From Clostridiales bacterium (GTDB lineage: Bacteria; Bacillota; Clostridia; Lachnospirales; JAITVM01): a stretch of 5,950 bases of DNA. Location: contig JAITVM010000291.1 of the NCBI GenBank assembly GCA_031285815.1, positions 1-5,950 of the forward strand. The letters are read 5' to 3'. The notes under the pieces were generated by a model, which searched no databases, had not been told where the DNA came from, and saw only the letters and a list, made by a program, of their open reading frames with translations. Position numbers and translations under genes: made by a program. This document shows positions 1 to 5,111 of this stretch, one piece after another (position 1 is the first letter of the stretch; each line of letters starts with the position of its first letter).

Positions 1-686
1 AAACTGTTAACAAGAGGGTGCCCGTAATTGCCGGTGCAGGCAGCAATGATACTGGCCATGGCGTAAATTTAGCAAGGTCGAGCCAAAAACATGGGGCGGA
101 TGGTTTACTTGTTGTGACGCCTTATTATAATAAGACAACTCAAAAAGGTTTGATTGAACATTATTCAGAATATGCTAAAAATGTTGATATCCCAATTATT
201 ATATACAATGTCCCTTCACGGACAGGGTTAAACGTAGAACCAAAAACTGCATTGGCCCTTTCGCAAATAGAAAATATTATTGCCATAAAAGAAGCAAGCT
301 CTAACCTTGAATATTTAGTTAATTTAACAGAACTTATAAATGGGAAGATGGATATATATTCAGGAAATGATAATGAAATAATACCGGTTTTATCATTAGG
401 AGGTATAGGCGTCATTAGTGTAATTGCTAATGTTGTGCCGCGGGAAGTCCATGATTTATGTTATAAATATTTTGATGGGGATTTAAAAGGGGCGTTGGGC
501 TTGCAGCTAAAACTATTACCCATATTCCGGGCTGCCTTTTGTGAAGTTAACCCAATACCAATAAAGACAGCGCTTAAATATTTAGGTTATAAAGGCTACC
601 ACTTTAGGCGCCCTTTGACTACAATGCTTCCGGAGCATGAAGAATTGCTTGTTTCTGAATTAAAAAAACTTAACCTTATAAAATAA
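1..686 (+). CDS. dapA: 4-hydroxy-tetrahydrodipicolinate synthase, 5' end cut by the window
   Basis: DapA condenses pyruvate with L-aspartate semialdehyde, the first committed step of the diaminopimelate/lysine pathway, in the cytoplasm. The reading frame is already open at the left edge (codons from base 3: T-V-N-K-R-V-P-V-I-A-G), so about 70 N-terminal residues of a family of about 290 are missing, including the Thr-Thr pair of the active site. The remainder is intact: VTPYYN (114-131), YNVPSRTG with the catalytic Tyr (204-206) and the carboxylate-binding Arg, and the Schiff-base Lys in AIKEA (288-290). GGIGVISVIANV and NPIPIKTAL follow, as in true DapA. The GTG at 18 is an internal Val codon, not the start. 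The gene ends in TAA 99 bases before dapB on the same strand, which suggests one operon. Related aldolases such as N-acetylneuraminate lyase are less likely given the sequence and the dapB neighbour. Confidence 0.97.
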   Translation, partial: TVNKRVPVIAGAGSNDTGHGVNLARSSQKHGADGLLVVTPYYNKTTQKGLIEHYSEYAKNVDIPIIIYNVPSRTGLNVEPKTALALSQIENIIAIKEASSNLEYLVNLTELINGKMDIYSGNDNEIIPVLSLGGIGVISVIANVVPREVHDLCYKYFDGDLKGALGLQLKLLPIFRAAFCEVNPIPIKTALKYLGYKGYHFRRPLTTMLPEHEELLVSELKKLNLIK

Positions 687-691
687 CTAGC

Positions 692-752
692 AAGCAATAA
701 AAACTATAGCCCAGCAGAGATTGGTTTGCTTAAGGCATAGTTTTTATTGCTT
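692..752. repeat. Perfect 16-bp inverted repeat (hairpin) between dapA and dapB
   Basis: The arms 692-707 (AAGCAATAAAAACTAT) and 737-752 (ATAGTTTTTATTGCTT) are exact reverse complements separated by 29 bases. The inner part can continue pairing after a bulged A: GCC 709-711 with GGC 734-736, then AGCA 713-716 with TGCT 727-730. The result is one long stem starting six bases after the dapA stop. No U-run follows base 752, so it is a poor classical terminator, although the arms carry A5 and T5 runs. Plausible roles are a partial or bidirectional terminator, an RNA processing or stability element separating dapA and dapB expression, or a tiny mobile-element remnant. The pairing is seen; the function is inferred. 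Confidence 0.6.
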
Positions 753-785
753 TCCTTGATTTTACAGACAAAAGGATTTGATATT

Positions 786-1553
786 ATGATAAAAGTTATA
801 GTGAATGGCTATCATGGAAAGATGGGCTCGATTATTTGTAGCCTATTAAATGAAGACAGCCGTTTTGAGATAGTAGCTGGGGTAGACCCTTTTAGCCCAA
901 ATTATTCGGAGCCTTTTCCAAGTTTTGAAAAGATTGAAGACTGCGATATATTTTCTGATGTTATAATAGATTTTTCTACGGCAAAAGCAGTAGGGGATTT
1001 GGCCAGGTATGCAGTTGATAAAAAAACCCCTGTTGTTATTTGTACCACAGGGCTTAGCAAAACGGATATTGAAAATATAAAAATTGCGTCCAGTACAATA
1101 CCTGTTTTTAAATCTGCCAATATGTCACTAGGGATAAATCTGATATCTTCCATATTAAAACAAATATCCAATGTATTATATGATGCTAACTTTGACATAG
1201 AGATTGTGGAAAAACACCACAATCAAAAATTGGATGCGCCATCCGGCACCGCCTACTTATTGGCAGAAAGTATTAAAAGCTCGGTTGGGGATATTGGTTA
1301 TGCATTTGACCGGTCTGCCAAACGTGGGAAGCGCCCAAAAGGTGAAATTGGTTTTCATGCTATCCGTGGCGGGACTATTGTAGGCGAACATAATATTATT
1401 TTTGCTGGCACAGACGAGGTAATTGAGATAAAACATACGGCTTATTCAAGGGCTTTATTAGCAAGGGGTGCAGTAAAGGCGGCAGGGTTTATTTATGATA
1501 AACCTCCTGGGCTTTACGACATGCAGGATTTGCTGAAGGGGCTTTTAGGGTAA
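786..1553 (+). CDS. dapB: 4-hydroxy-tetrahydrodipicolinate reductase
   Basis: DapB reduces the DapA product to tetrahydrodipicolinate with NAD(P)H, the second committed step towards diaminopimelate and lysine. The 255-residue protein has an N-terminal Rossmann domain with the dinucleotide motif VNGYHGKMG (residues 6-14), DFST (62-65) and TTG (87-89). The C-terminal substrate domain carries the family signature EKHHNQKLDAPSGTA (142-156), with catalytic His144/His145 and Lys148, and IRGGTIVGEH (193-202). The length fits the shorter Gram-positive type (E. coli about 270). The chosen start is ATG 786, preceded by AAAGGA (771-776) at a 9-base spacing. An in-frame TTG at 747 would add 13 residues with no homology and begins inside the intergenic hairpin. 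The gene lies downstream of dapA and ahead of a terminator at 1645, so it is probably the last gene of a lysine operon. Confidence 0.97.
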   Translation: MIKVIVNGYHGKMGSIICSLLNEDSRFEIVAGVDPFSPNYSEPFPSFEKIEDCDIFSDVIIDFSTAKAVGDLARYAVDKKTPVVICTTGLSKTDIENIKIASSTIPVFKSANMSLGINLISSILKQISNVLYDANFDIEIVEKHHNQKLDAPSGTAYLLAESIKSSVGDIGYAFDRSAKRGKRPKGEIGFHAIRGGTIVGEHNIIFAGTDEVIEIKHTAYSRALLARGAVKAAGFIYDKPPGLYDMQDLLKGLLG

Positions 1554-1644
1554 GGCTGCTATAAAATAATGTTTAAAACCCGCATAAAAGAAATGGTGAA
1601 CCGTTACCCGCCAAGTAGGCAAATAAAAAAATATAAATTGTTTC

Positions 1645-1675
1645 TGCCAGTGGTTATAACCTGCTGGCATTTTTT
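1645..1675 (+). terminator. Intrinsic terminator of the dapA-dapB unit
   Basis: TGCCAG (1645-1650) pairs with CTGGCA (1664-1669). Inside, GGT (1652-1654) pairs with ACC (1659-1661) around a TATA loop. The stem is followed directly by six T residues (1670-1675). It lies about 90 bases beyond the dapB stop, with no credible gene between, so it most likely ends the dap transcript. Confidence 0.8.
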
Positions 1676-1933
1676 ATGCTACCTGGAAAAAGGATTGATG
1701 CTTCCCCATTGGCCATTATTAATGTATTTGGCCCTCCCATGGCAGGCAAGGGCTTAATGCATGTAAGAAAGTATATAGAAAGTACATCTGCAACTCCAGC
1801 AGCTGTACAACAAATACGAGGTATCCAATCCACCTACATCAAGTTAATGGCTCCGACATAAACACGCTGCTAAAAGATGGGCTGGGTTGAGGCCATCATT
1901 ATTGGGTAGGGTAAAAGGCATATATAAACATTT
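1676..1933. other. Gene-poor stretch with no recognised gene
   Basis: This stretch lies between the dap terminator and the transposase fragment. A 61-codon frame is open on the + strand (1676-1861, beginning MLPGKRIDASPLA). Part of the opposite strand is also open for nearly 60 codons over about the same bases. Neither has a convincing ribosome site or a family I recognise, and the + frame starts right on the terminator's U-tract. The sequence looks more like protein-coding remnant than simple AT-rich spacer, so a decayed gene is possible. Near the right end there is an all-AT 9-bp inverted repeat (1920-1928 with 1944-1952), which is weak evidence for anything. Confidence 0.3.
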
Positions 1934-2065
1934 TTACAAAATATTTATATATTTCCTAGAACGGGTAAATGCATTACCTATCCTATTCTCGTCTTTAAAT
2001 TCCTTTGTTTTTATTCGCTCTTGAACTTTTTTCATTATTTCTGTGGCTATTTGTTCAGCTAACAT
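1934..2065 (-). pseudogene. IS4-type transposase, N-terminal fragment
   Basis: A 43-codon minus-strand frame runs from ATG at 2065 to TAA at 1934. It reads MLAEQIATEIMKKVQER, then NRIGNAFTRSRK (residues 27-38), then YINIL and a stop. The FTRxRK motif about 30 residues from the start is characteristic of clostridial IS4-type DDE transposases, where it is normally followed by a long conserved region (LSF..) and a catalytic domain of some 300-400 residues. Here similarity stops right after FTRSRK, and no further transposase sequence is visible down to the dap terminator. It is therefore a truncated, non-functional insertion-sequence end rather than a gene. GAGG (2076-2073 on this strand) is correctly spaced before the ATG but is buried in the hairpin at 2070-2105. 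The family call comes from recognising the motif and has not been searched. Confidence 0.6.
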
Positions 2066-2105
2066 AAAAAAACCTCGCATTAAATTTTATTTTAATACAA
2101 GGTTT
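2066..2105 (-). terminator. Hairpin with U-tract: hydrolase terminator and transposase-start shield
   Basis: Arms 2091-2105 and 2070-2084 form a 15-bp stem with a 6-base loop. Two positions are C/A mismatches on the + strand but become G-U pairs in minus-strand RNA, so the structure is built for minus-strand transcripts. A T-run (2072-2066 read on the minus strand) follows, making an intrinsic terminator 21 bases after the hydrolase stop. The 3' arm contains GAGG, the only ribosome site of the transposase fragment. This arrangement is known from insertion sequences that block translation from read-through RNA. It probably came with the element and now serves the hydrolase gene. Confidence 0.7.
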
Positions 2106-2125
2106 ATTATTTTCTTATTGTTTTG

Positions 2126-3166
2126 TCAAGATTTTCTTAAGTTGACGACATTGCCCGTCAAACGGGTGGCCTTTATAAGCATATTCCCGTTTTTTGTTAT
2201 ATCCGCATAATCCTTGCTATTTATGAAATTATCAATCGCCTGAACAACTTCATCGGGCTGTTCATAGTGAATATAATGCCCGGAATCCATAAGCCGTAGC
2301 TTACTATTTGGATTTGCGTTAAGACAGTCTTGATGATATTCCAACCAAGATTTTACCGCCCCCGTTGTTTTACTCGCGTCATCATTTGCTTTAGAAACAA
2401 GTATTAGCTGCGGTATAGAATCCGGAACGCTTTTATCAGCAAGGTATTTTGCGTTATCGATGGTATTGTCAATCTCATTGATGATAGTTTTATTTAACAT
2501 CATTTTACGTTCGTAATAGACGCTTTCTTTTTGCTCGTCCGGGTCAAGCCCCGGAGCCTGCGCCTGTGTCATCAAGCGGAGCAGGCCGGTATATTTCAGC
2601 GCCATAAACACTGGTTTCGCCTGTTTGTATTCTAATAATTCAGTATCGCTTTCAGCTTCGCTTGGTATCGCGTTATCAAGCAGTATCAGAGCTTGTACCT
2701 TTTCGGGGTATTTTATCCCATAGCCTGTTGCATAAAAACCTCCTAAGCTATGGGATACAAACGTATATGGAGCTTGTATTCCGGCGTTTGAAAGGGCATC
2801 GTCTATTTCAGAAACTATATTTTGTATCGTTCGGTCTGATTTTGTTTCCTCACTCATACCATACCCAAGATAATCAAGTGTAACAACTGAGGCCGATTCG
2901 GACATCGGCTCCCATAAAGCCTTATAGTTATAATATGCTGAGCCGCTGCCGAAGCCGTCTAAAAACACATAAGTTGGTTTCGTGGAATACTGTATCTTGG
3001 AAAAGACATGAACTTTTCCGTTAGCAGTTTCAACCATGCTGCCCGGCTTCGTATATTGTTTTCCTTCATAAACAGAGTATATTCCATTAACGAAACAGGT
3101 TAATAATACAATGCATGCAAGACCCACGATAATACGAGTAATAATTTTCAGTAACTTTTTTGCCAT
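2126..3166 (-). CDS. Membrane-anchored alpha/beta hydrolase, substrate unknown
   Basis: This 346-residue protein has a short Lys-rich start (MAKKLLK), one hydrophobic segment at about residues 8-30 without a clear signal-peptidase site, and then an extracytoplasmic alpha/beta-hydrolase domain. Visible fold landmarks are the oxyanion-region FLDGFGSGS (68-76), DYLGYGMSE (98-106), the nucleophile elbow VSHSLGG (137-143) with Ser140, and the catalytic-His region DSGHYIHYEQPDEV (294-307) with His297. The likely acid is in SKANDD (258-263). The elbow is S-H-S-L-G rather than the usual G-x-S-x-G. The substrate cannot be told: esterase, lipase and peptidase relatives share this layout. A GTG at 3175 in frame is an alternative start, with GAAAGG 8 bases before it. 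ATG 3166, with AAAGG 12 bases upstream, was preferred because it gives a typical membrane-anchor start. The gene faces dapB and sits beside an IS remnant, which suggests an acquired accessory gene. Confidence 0.85.
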   Translation of the reverse strand: MAKKLLKIITRIIVGLACIVLLTCFVNGIYSVYEGKQYTKPGSMVETANGKVHVFSKIQYSTKPTYVFLDGFGSGSAYYNYKALWEPMSESASVVTLDYLGYGMSEETKSDRTIQNIVSEIDDALSNAGIQAPYTFVSHSLGGFYATGYGIKYPEKVQALILLDNAIPSEAESDTELLEYKQAKPVFMALKYTGLLRLMTQAQAPGLDPDEQKESVYYERKMMLNKTIINEIDNTIDNAKYLADKSVPDSIPQLILVSKANDDASKTTGAVKSWLEYHQDCLNANPNSKLRLMDSGHYIHYEQPDEVVQAIDNFINSKDYADITKNGNMLIKATRLTGNVVNLRKS

Positions 3167-3439
3167 AATATACACAAACCTTTCCTTTCTATTGTTTTTG
3201 CAGTTATGTATTTTGAAGACAATCTAATGGATTATGGGCAAGTTAAAACGGCATTGTTTTTGTACCATTTAGTATACGGCGCTGAGTTTTCGTTGTCTGA
3301 AAAAATATGCGCACATGGAAAATTGATATTTCGAGTAAATTTCAATTCATGGGTTTGCCGCCGAAAATGCTTGCGTTGGGTGAATGTGGCAGGGCAGGGT
3401 ACATTTTATTATAGCACGCTCTGATGCTTTATATTTGTT
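3167..3439. other. Intergenic region between the divergent hydrolase and yqeC genes
   Basis: No supported gene was found. A 72-codon + strand frame (3206-3424) has no ribosome site and a composition unlike a protein, and it overlaps the hydrolase leader. The part around 3340-3400 is richer in G and C than the flanking spacers and may be decayed coding sequence, but I recognise nothing in it. A weak inverted repeat (AATTGA 3321-3326 with TCAATT 3342-3347) could be an operator or chance. Confidence 0.4.
3271..3299 (-). promoter_or_regulatory. Candidate promoter for the hydrolase gene
   Basis: On the minus strand CAGACA (3299-3294, 4 of 6 matches to the -35 consensus) is separated by 17 bases from TATACT (3276-3271, 5 of 6 matches to the -10). 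Transcription would begin near 3264 and leave about 98 untranslated bases before ATG 3166. It is the best-spaced pair seen between the two divergent genes, but the -35 is weak. Confidence 0.35.
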
Positions 3440-3468
3440 TTGACTTTATTTGGATTAACTATTAGAAT
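3440..3468 (+). promoter_or_regulatory. Sigma-A-type promoter of yqeC
   Basis: TTGACT (3440-3445) and TAGAAT (3463-3468) each match 5 of 6 consensus bases and are exactly 17 bases apart. Transcription should start near 3475, about 80 bases before the yqeC ATG. This makes yqeC an independent unit. Confidence 0.75.
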
Positions 3469-3503
3469 TGAAATAAGGCAGTAAAATTTTTTTGTGTTGG
3501 TTA

Positions 3504-3519
3504 AAGAGTAAATACTCTT
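3504..3519 (+). promoter_or_regulatory. Small palindrome in the yqeC 5' untranslated region
   Basis: AAGAGTA (3504-3510) and TACTCTT (3513-3519) are perfect reverse complements two bases apart, about 30 bases downstream of the predicted start of transcription. The near-absent loop suits a DNA-binding dimer site better than an RNA hairpin. A repressor operator is possible; no regulator is in view. Confidence 0.3.
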
Positions 3520-3554
3520 AATTTAATTATAAATTTTGTAAAGAAGTGGTTATT

Positions 3555-4289
3555 ATGATGTATAGGCCGGGCTTAAGCAGGGTTTTAGGTTTAGAAAATA
3601 AAGCAGTGCTATCTTTTGTGGGTGTAGGTGGCAAAACATCGGCAATGTTTTTAGTTGCTGAAGAAAATGTAGGCAAAAAGGTTTTTTTAACGACCACAGC
3701 CAAAATATATATACCCAAGAACCATAAACTTATTTTGGGCGATAGTGCCGCTTTTGATTACGAAGCCCAAAGGGGCGTAAATGTTATAGGGAACCCAGAC
3801 AATAATATCAGCAAAATTAAATCGCTATCGTTTAATATCCTAGAAAAGATTTACCCTAGGTATGATTTAACTTTGATAGAAGCTGATGGTTCAAAAAATT
3901 TGCCGTTAAAAGGCTGGGGTGAAAATGAGCCGGTTATTTTTAAAGCTACTACCCACACAATAGGCATTGTTACTTTAAATGGGCTTGGCAAGGTTGTATC
4001 GTTCGGGAATGTACATAGGCCGGAGAATTTTATACAAAATACAGGCGCGTATTTAAATGCCCCAGTTACAGCCAAGCATATTGCATTGATGGTAACAGGC
4101 CAGTATGGCATGTTTAAAAATAGCTCAGGCAAACGTATATTAATTATTAACCAAGTGGAAGATTTGGATTCATTTAAATCGGCAAACATACTAAAGAAAT
4201 ATATTTTAGAATCAGGGTTTAATATAGATATGATTATTACCGGGAGCGCTAAGCAAAATAAATGGATAGTGCTATACAAGGCAGCTTAG
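3555..4289 (+). CDS. yqeC: YqeC-family selenium-dependent molybdenum hydroxylase accessory protein
   Basis: This 244-residue cytoplasmic protein matches the YqeC family. It has an N-terminal nucleotide-binding loop VGVGGKTSAMF (residues 22-32, Lys27), then VFLTTTAKIY (43-52), the family hallmark LIEADGSKNLPLKGW (107-121), EPVI (125-128), TTHTIGIVTLNGLGK (132-146) and VHRPENF (153-159). Family knowledge: YqeC co-occurs with selenium-dependent molybdenum hydroxylases (xanthine dehydrogenase type), selD and yqeB, and is thought to act in selenium or molybdenum cofactor maturation. Its exact reaction is unproven. The start is ATG 3555, with AAGAAG (3541-3546) 8 bases upstream; GTG 3546 would overlap that site and ATG 3558 is also possible. 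None of the usual partners is in this window: the gene stands alone between an accessory hydrolase and the ilv operon, with its own promoter. No strong terminator follows it. Confidence 0.85.
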   Translation: MMYRPGLSRVLGLENKAVLSFVGVGGKTSAMFLVAEENVGKKVFLTTTAKIYIPKNHKLILGDSAAFDYEAQRGVNVIGNPDNNISKIKSLSFNILEKIYPRYDLTLIEADGSKNLPLKGWGENEPVIFKATTHTIGIVTLNGLGKVVSFGNVHRPENFIQNTGAYLNAPVTAKHIALMVTGQYGMFKNSSGKRILIINQVEDLDSFKSANILKKYILESGFNIDMIITGSAKQNKWIVLYKAA

Positions 4290-4381
4290 CTTAAATGGTA
4301 TTGACTATGCTTGAATCAGCAAAACAAATCTGACATCATATATTATGTACTGTATTTTCTCTTTTATTTTACTGGCCCCTG

Positions 4382-4410
4382 TTGACATTGATATTGTATT
4401 TTGTTAAAAT
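4382..4410 (+). promoter_or_regulatory. Promoter of the ilv operon
   Basis: A perfect -35 TTGACA (4382-4387), a 17-base spacer and TAAAAT (4405-4410, 5 of 6) form the best promoter in the window. Transcription should start near 4417, which leaves a leader of about 175 nt before ilvN. Such a strong promoter followed by a terminator implies that control is exerted after initiation. Confidence 0.8.
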
Positions 4411-4458
4411 TTTTTAAATTGTACTTTAAGTATAAGTATAGCATTTATATAGTATTGG

Positions 4459-4503
4459 ATGGTTTTAGTTAATAGGTGGTTGGGGCTGCCTGTAACTAAT
4501 TAA
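4459..4503 (+). CDS. Candidate ilv leader peptide, 14 residues, Val/Leu-rich
   Basis: ATG 4459 opens a frame reading MVLVNRWLGLPVTN and ending at TAA 4501-4503. Six of the 13 residues after Met are Val or Leu (V2, L3, V4, L8, L10, V12) and there is no Ile. It lies between the promoter and the terminator of an ilv operon, the place and composition expected of a branched-chain leader peptide. A ribosome stalled at V2-L3-V4 would cover segment 1 and free segment 2 to pair with the terminator's 5' arm. A ribosome reaching the stop would cover segment 2 and let the terminator form. Against it: no clear Shine-Dalgarno precedes the ATG, and a frame this short could arise by chance. Confidence 0.5.
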   Translation: MVLVNRWLGLPVTN

Positions 4504-4532
4504 AAAATAAAATGCTATTGTTATGGATTTAT

Positions 4533-4565
4533 AAACCTCGTTAGTTAACTAACCGGGGTTTTTTT
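4533..4565 (+). terminator. Intrinsic terminator upstream of ilvN (attenuator)
   Basis: Bases 4533-4544 pair with 4549-4561, with one U-G pair and one bulged C (4553), around a TTAA loop. The GC-rich lower part (CC.CG with CG.GG) is followed by seven T residues (4559-4565). It sits 28 bases before the ilvN ATG and downstream of the ilv promoter, so it acts on the operon's own transcript. It cannot be the terminator of yqeC alone. Confidence 0.85.
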
Positions 4566-4593
4566 AAAAATATTGTCAGAAAGGTGTAGTTAT

Positions 4594-5106
4594 ATGAAAA
4601 GGCACGTACTTTCAATATTGGTTGAAAACCATTCTGGCGTCCTGAGCAGGGTAACAGGTCTTTTTTCACGCCGCGGGTACAACATAGACAGCCTTAGTGT
4701 TGGGACTACAGAAGACCCAAAATTATCTAGGATTACTATTGCAACAACTGGCGACGAAAGGATTATTAACCAGATTTCAAAACAAGTAGATAAACTTGTA
4801 GATACGGTAAAGGTAGTCGAATTAATACCGGACGAATCGATATACAGGGAAATCGCACTTATAAAAGTTTCAGCAAATTCCAAAATCCGCCCTGAAATAG
4901 TTGGCATAGTCGAAATTTTTAGGGCTAATATTATTGATGTGTCTACAGAAACGATTACCGCAGAGATTACAGGCAACGAGTCTAAAATTTTGGCTTTTGT
5001 CGAACTAATGGAGCCATATGGCATAAAAGAGTTAGTACGGACAGGGGTTACCGGCCTTCAGCGTGGGGCCAATATTATAAAAGAATATAATGAGTTGGAG
5101 GATTAG
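4594..5106 (+). CDS. ilvN: Acetolactate synthase small (regulatory) subunit
   Basis: This 170-residue regulatory subunit of acetohydroxyacid synthase activates the catalytic subunit (IlvB) and confers valine feedback inhibition in the first common step of Val, Leu and Ile synthesis. The N-terminal ACT domain (about residues 3-77) carries VENHSGVLSRVTGLFSRRGY and then NIDSL. Asn12, Gly15 and Asn30 correspond to the valine-site residues Asn11, Gly14 and Asn29 of E. coli IlvH, so feedback sensitivity is likely. The C-terminal domain (about 84-160) includes IREIALIKV-like YREIALIKV, EIFRANIIDV and RTGVTGLQRG. The start is ATG 4594, with GAAAGGTG (4579-4586) 7 bases upstream; the in-frame TTG at 4573 lacks support. 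No ilvB lies upstream: the gene heads the operon right after the attenuator, with ilvC 5 bases beyond its stop. Confidence 0.95.
   Translation: MKRHVLSILVENHSGVLSRVTGLFSRRGYNIDSLSVGTTEDPKLSRITIATTGDERIINQISKQVDKLVDTVKVVELIPDESIYREIALIKVSANSKIRPEIVGIVEIFRANIIDVSTETITAEITGNESKILAFVELMEPYGIKELVRTGVTGLQRGANIIKEYNELED
5097..5101 (+). promoter_or_regulatory. ilvC ribosome-binding site inside the end of ilvN
   Basis: GGAGG lies in the last codons of ilvN, 10 bases before the ilvC ATG, and the ilvN stop falls between the two. A ribosome ending ilvN would sit on this site, so ilvN and ilvC are probably translationally coupled. Confidence 0.75.
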
Positions 5107-5111
5107 TTTAC

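Larger units (their letters stand above)
4438..4565 (+). promoter_or_regulatory. ilv leader: candidate transcription attenuator
   Basis: The leader contains related segments able to pair in competing ways. Segment 1 TTAGTTA (4465-4471) pairs with segment 2 TAACTAA (4493-4499), extended inward by AGG 4474-4476 with CCT 4489-4491. Segment 2 can instead pair with TTAGTTA (4541-4547), the 5' arm of the terminator. The terminator arms are 4533-4546 and 4547-4561. Segment 1 extended (GGTT 4461-4464 plus AGTTAA 4467-4472) can also pair with TTAACTAACC (4545-4554). A separate 9-bp helix, ATAGCATTT (4438-4446) with AAATGCTAT (4510-4518), encloses the 1:2 hairpin. The Val/Leu-rich reading frame at 4459-4503 covers segments 1 and 2, as in classical amino-acid attenuation. 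The complementarities are seen; the switching is inferred. Confidence 0.65.

Noticed and set aside
161..415. Long reading frames opposite dapA, dapB, yqeC, ilvN and ilvC
   Set aside because: They are antisense shadows of clearly conserved genes with no ribosome sites or recognisable domains.
747..785. N-terminal extension of dapB from TTG 747
   Set aside because: The extra 13 residues precede the normal DapB start, and the codon lies within the hairpin arm; ATG 786 has a good AAAGGA site.
1569..1757. 62-codon + strand reading frame after dapB
   Set aside because: It runs straight through the dap terminator stem and U-tract, has no ribosome site, and resembles no family.
1920..1952. AT-only inverted repeat as an insertion-sequence end or terminator
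   Set aside because: Nine A/T pairs with a 15-base loop are expected by chance in such sequence, and no U-tract or matching second end was found.
2101..2129. Minus-strand promoter for the transposase fragment (TTGACA 2129-2124)
   Set aside because: The -35 is perfect, but at 17 bases the -10 reads TAAACC, and better hexamers are at a spacing of about 14, so the match is probably chance in AT-rich DNA.
3206..3424. 72-codon + strand reading frame between hydrolase and yqeC
   Set aside because: It has no ribosome site and an implausible residue mix, and it overlaps the hydrolase promoter and leader on the other strand.
4465..4565. T-box riboswitch upstream of ilvN
   Set aside because: The terminator and position fit, and GGTGG occurs at 4475-4479, but the conserved T-box core (GGGTGGNACCGCG) is absent and no specifier-loop layout was found.
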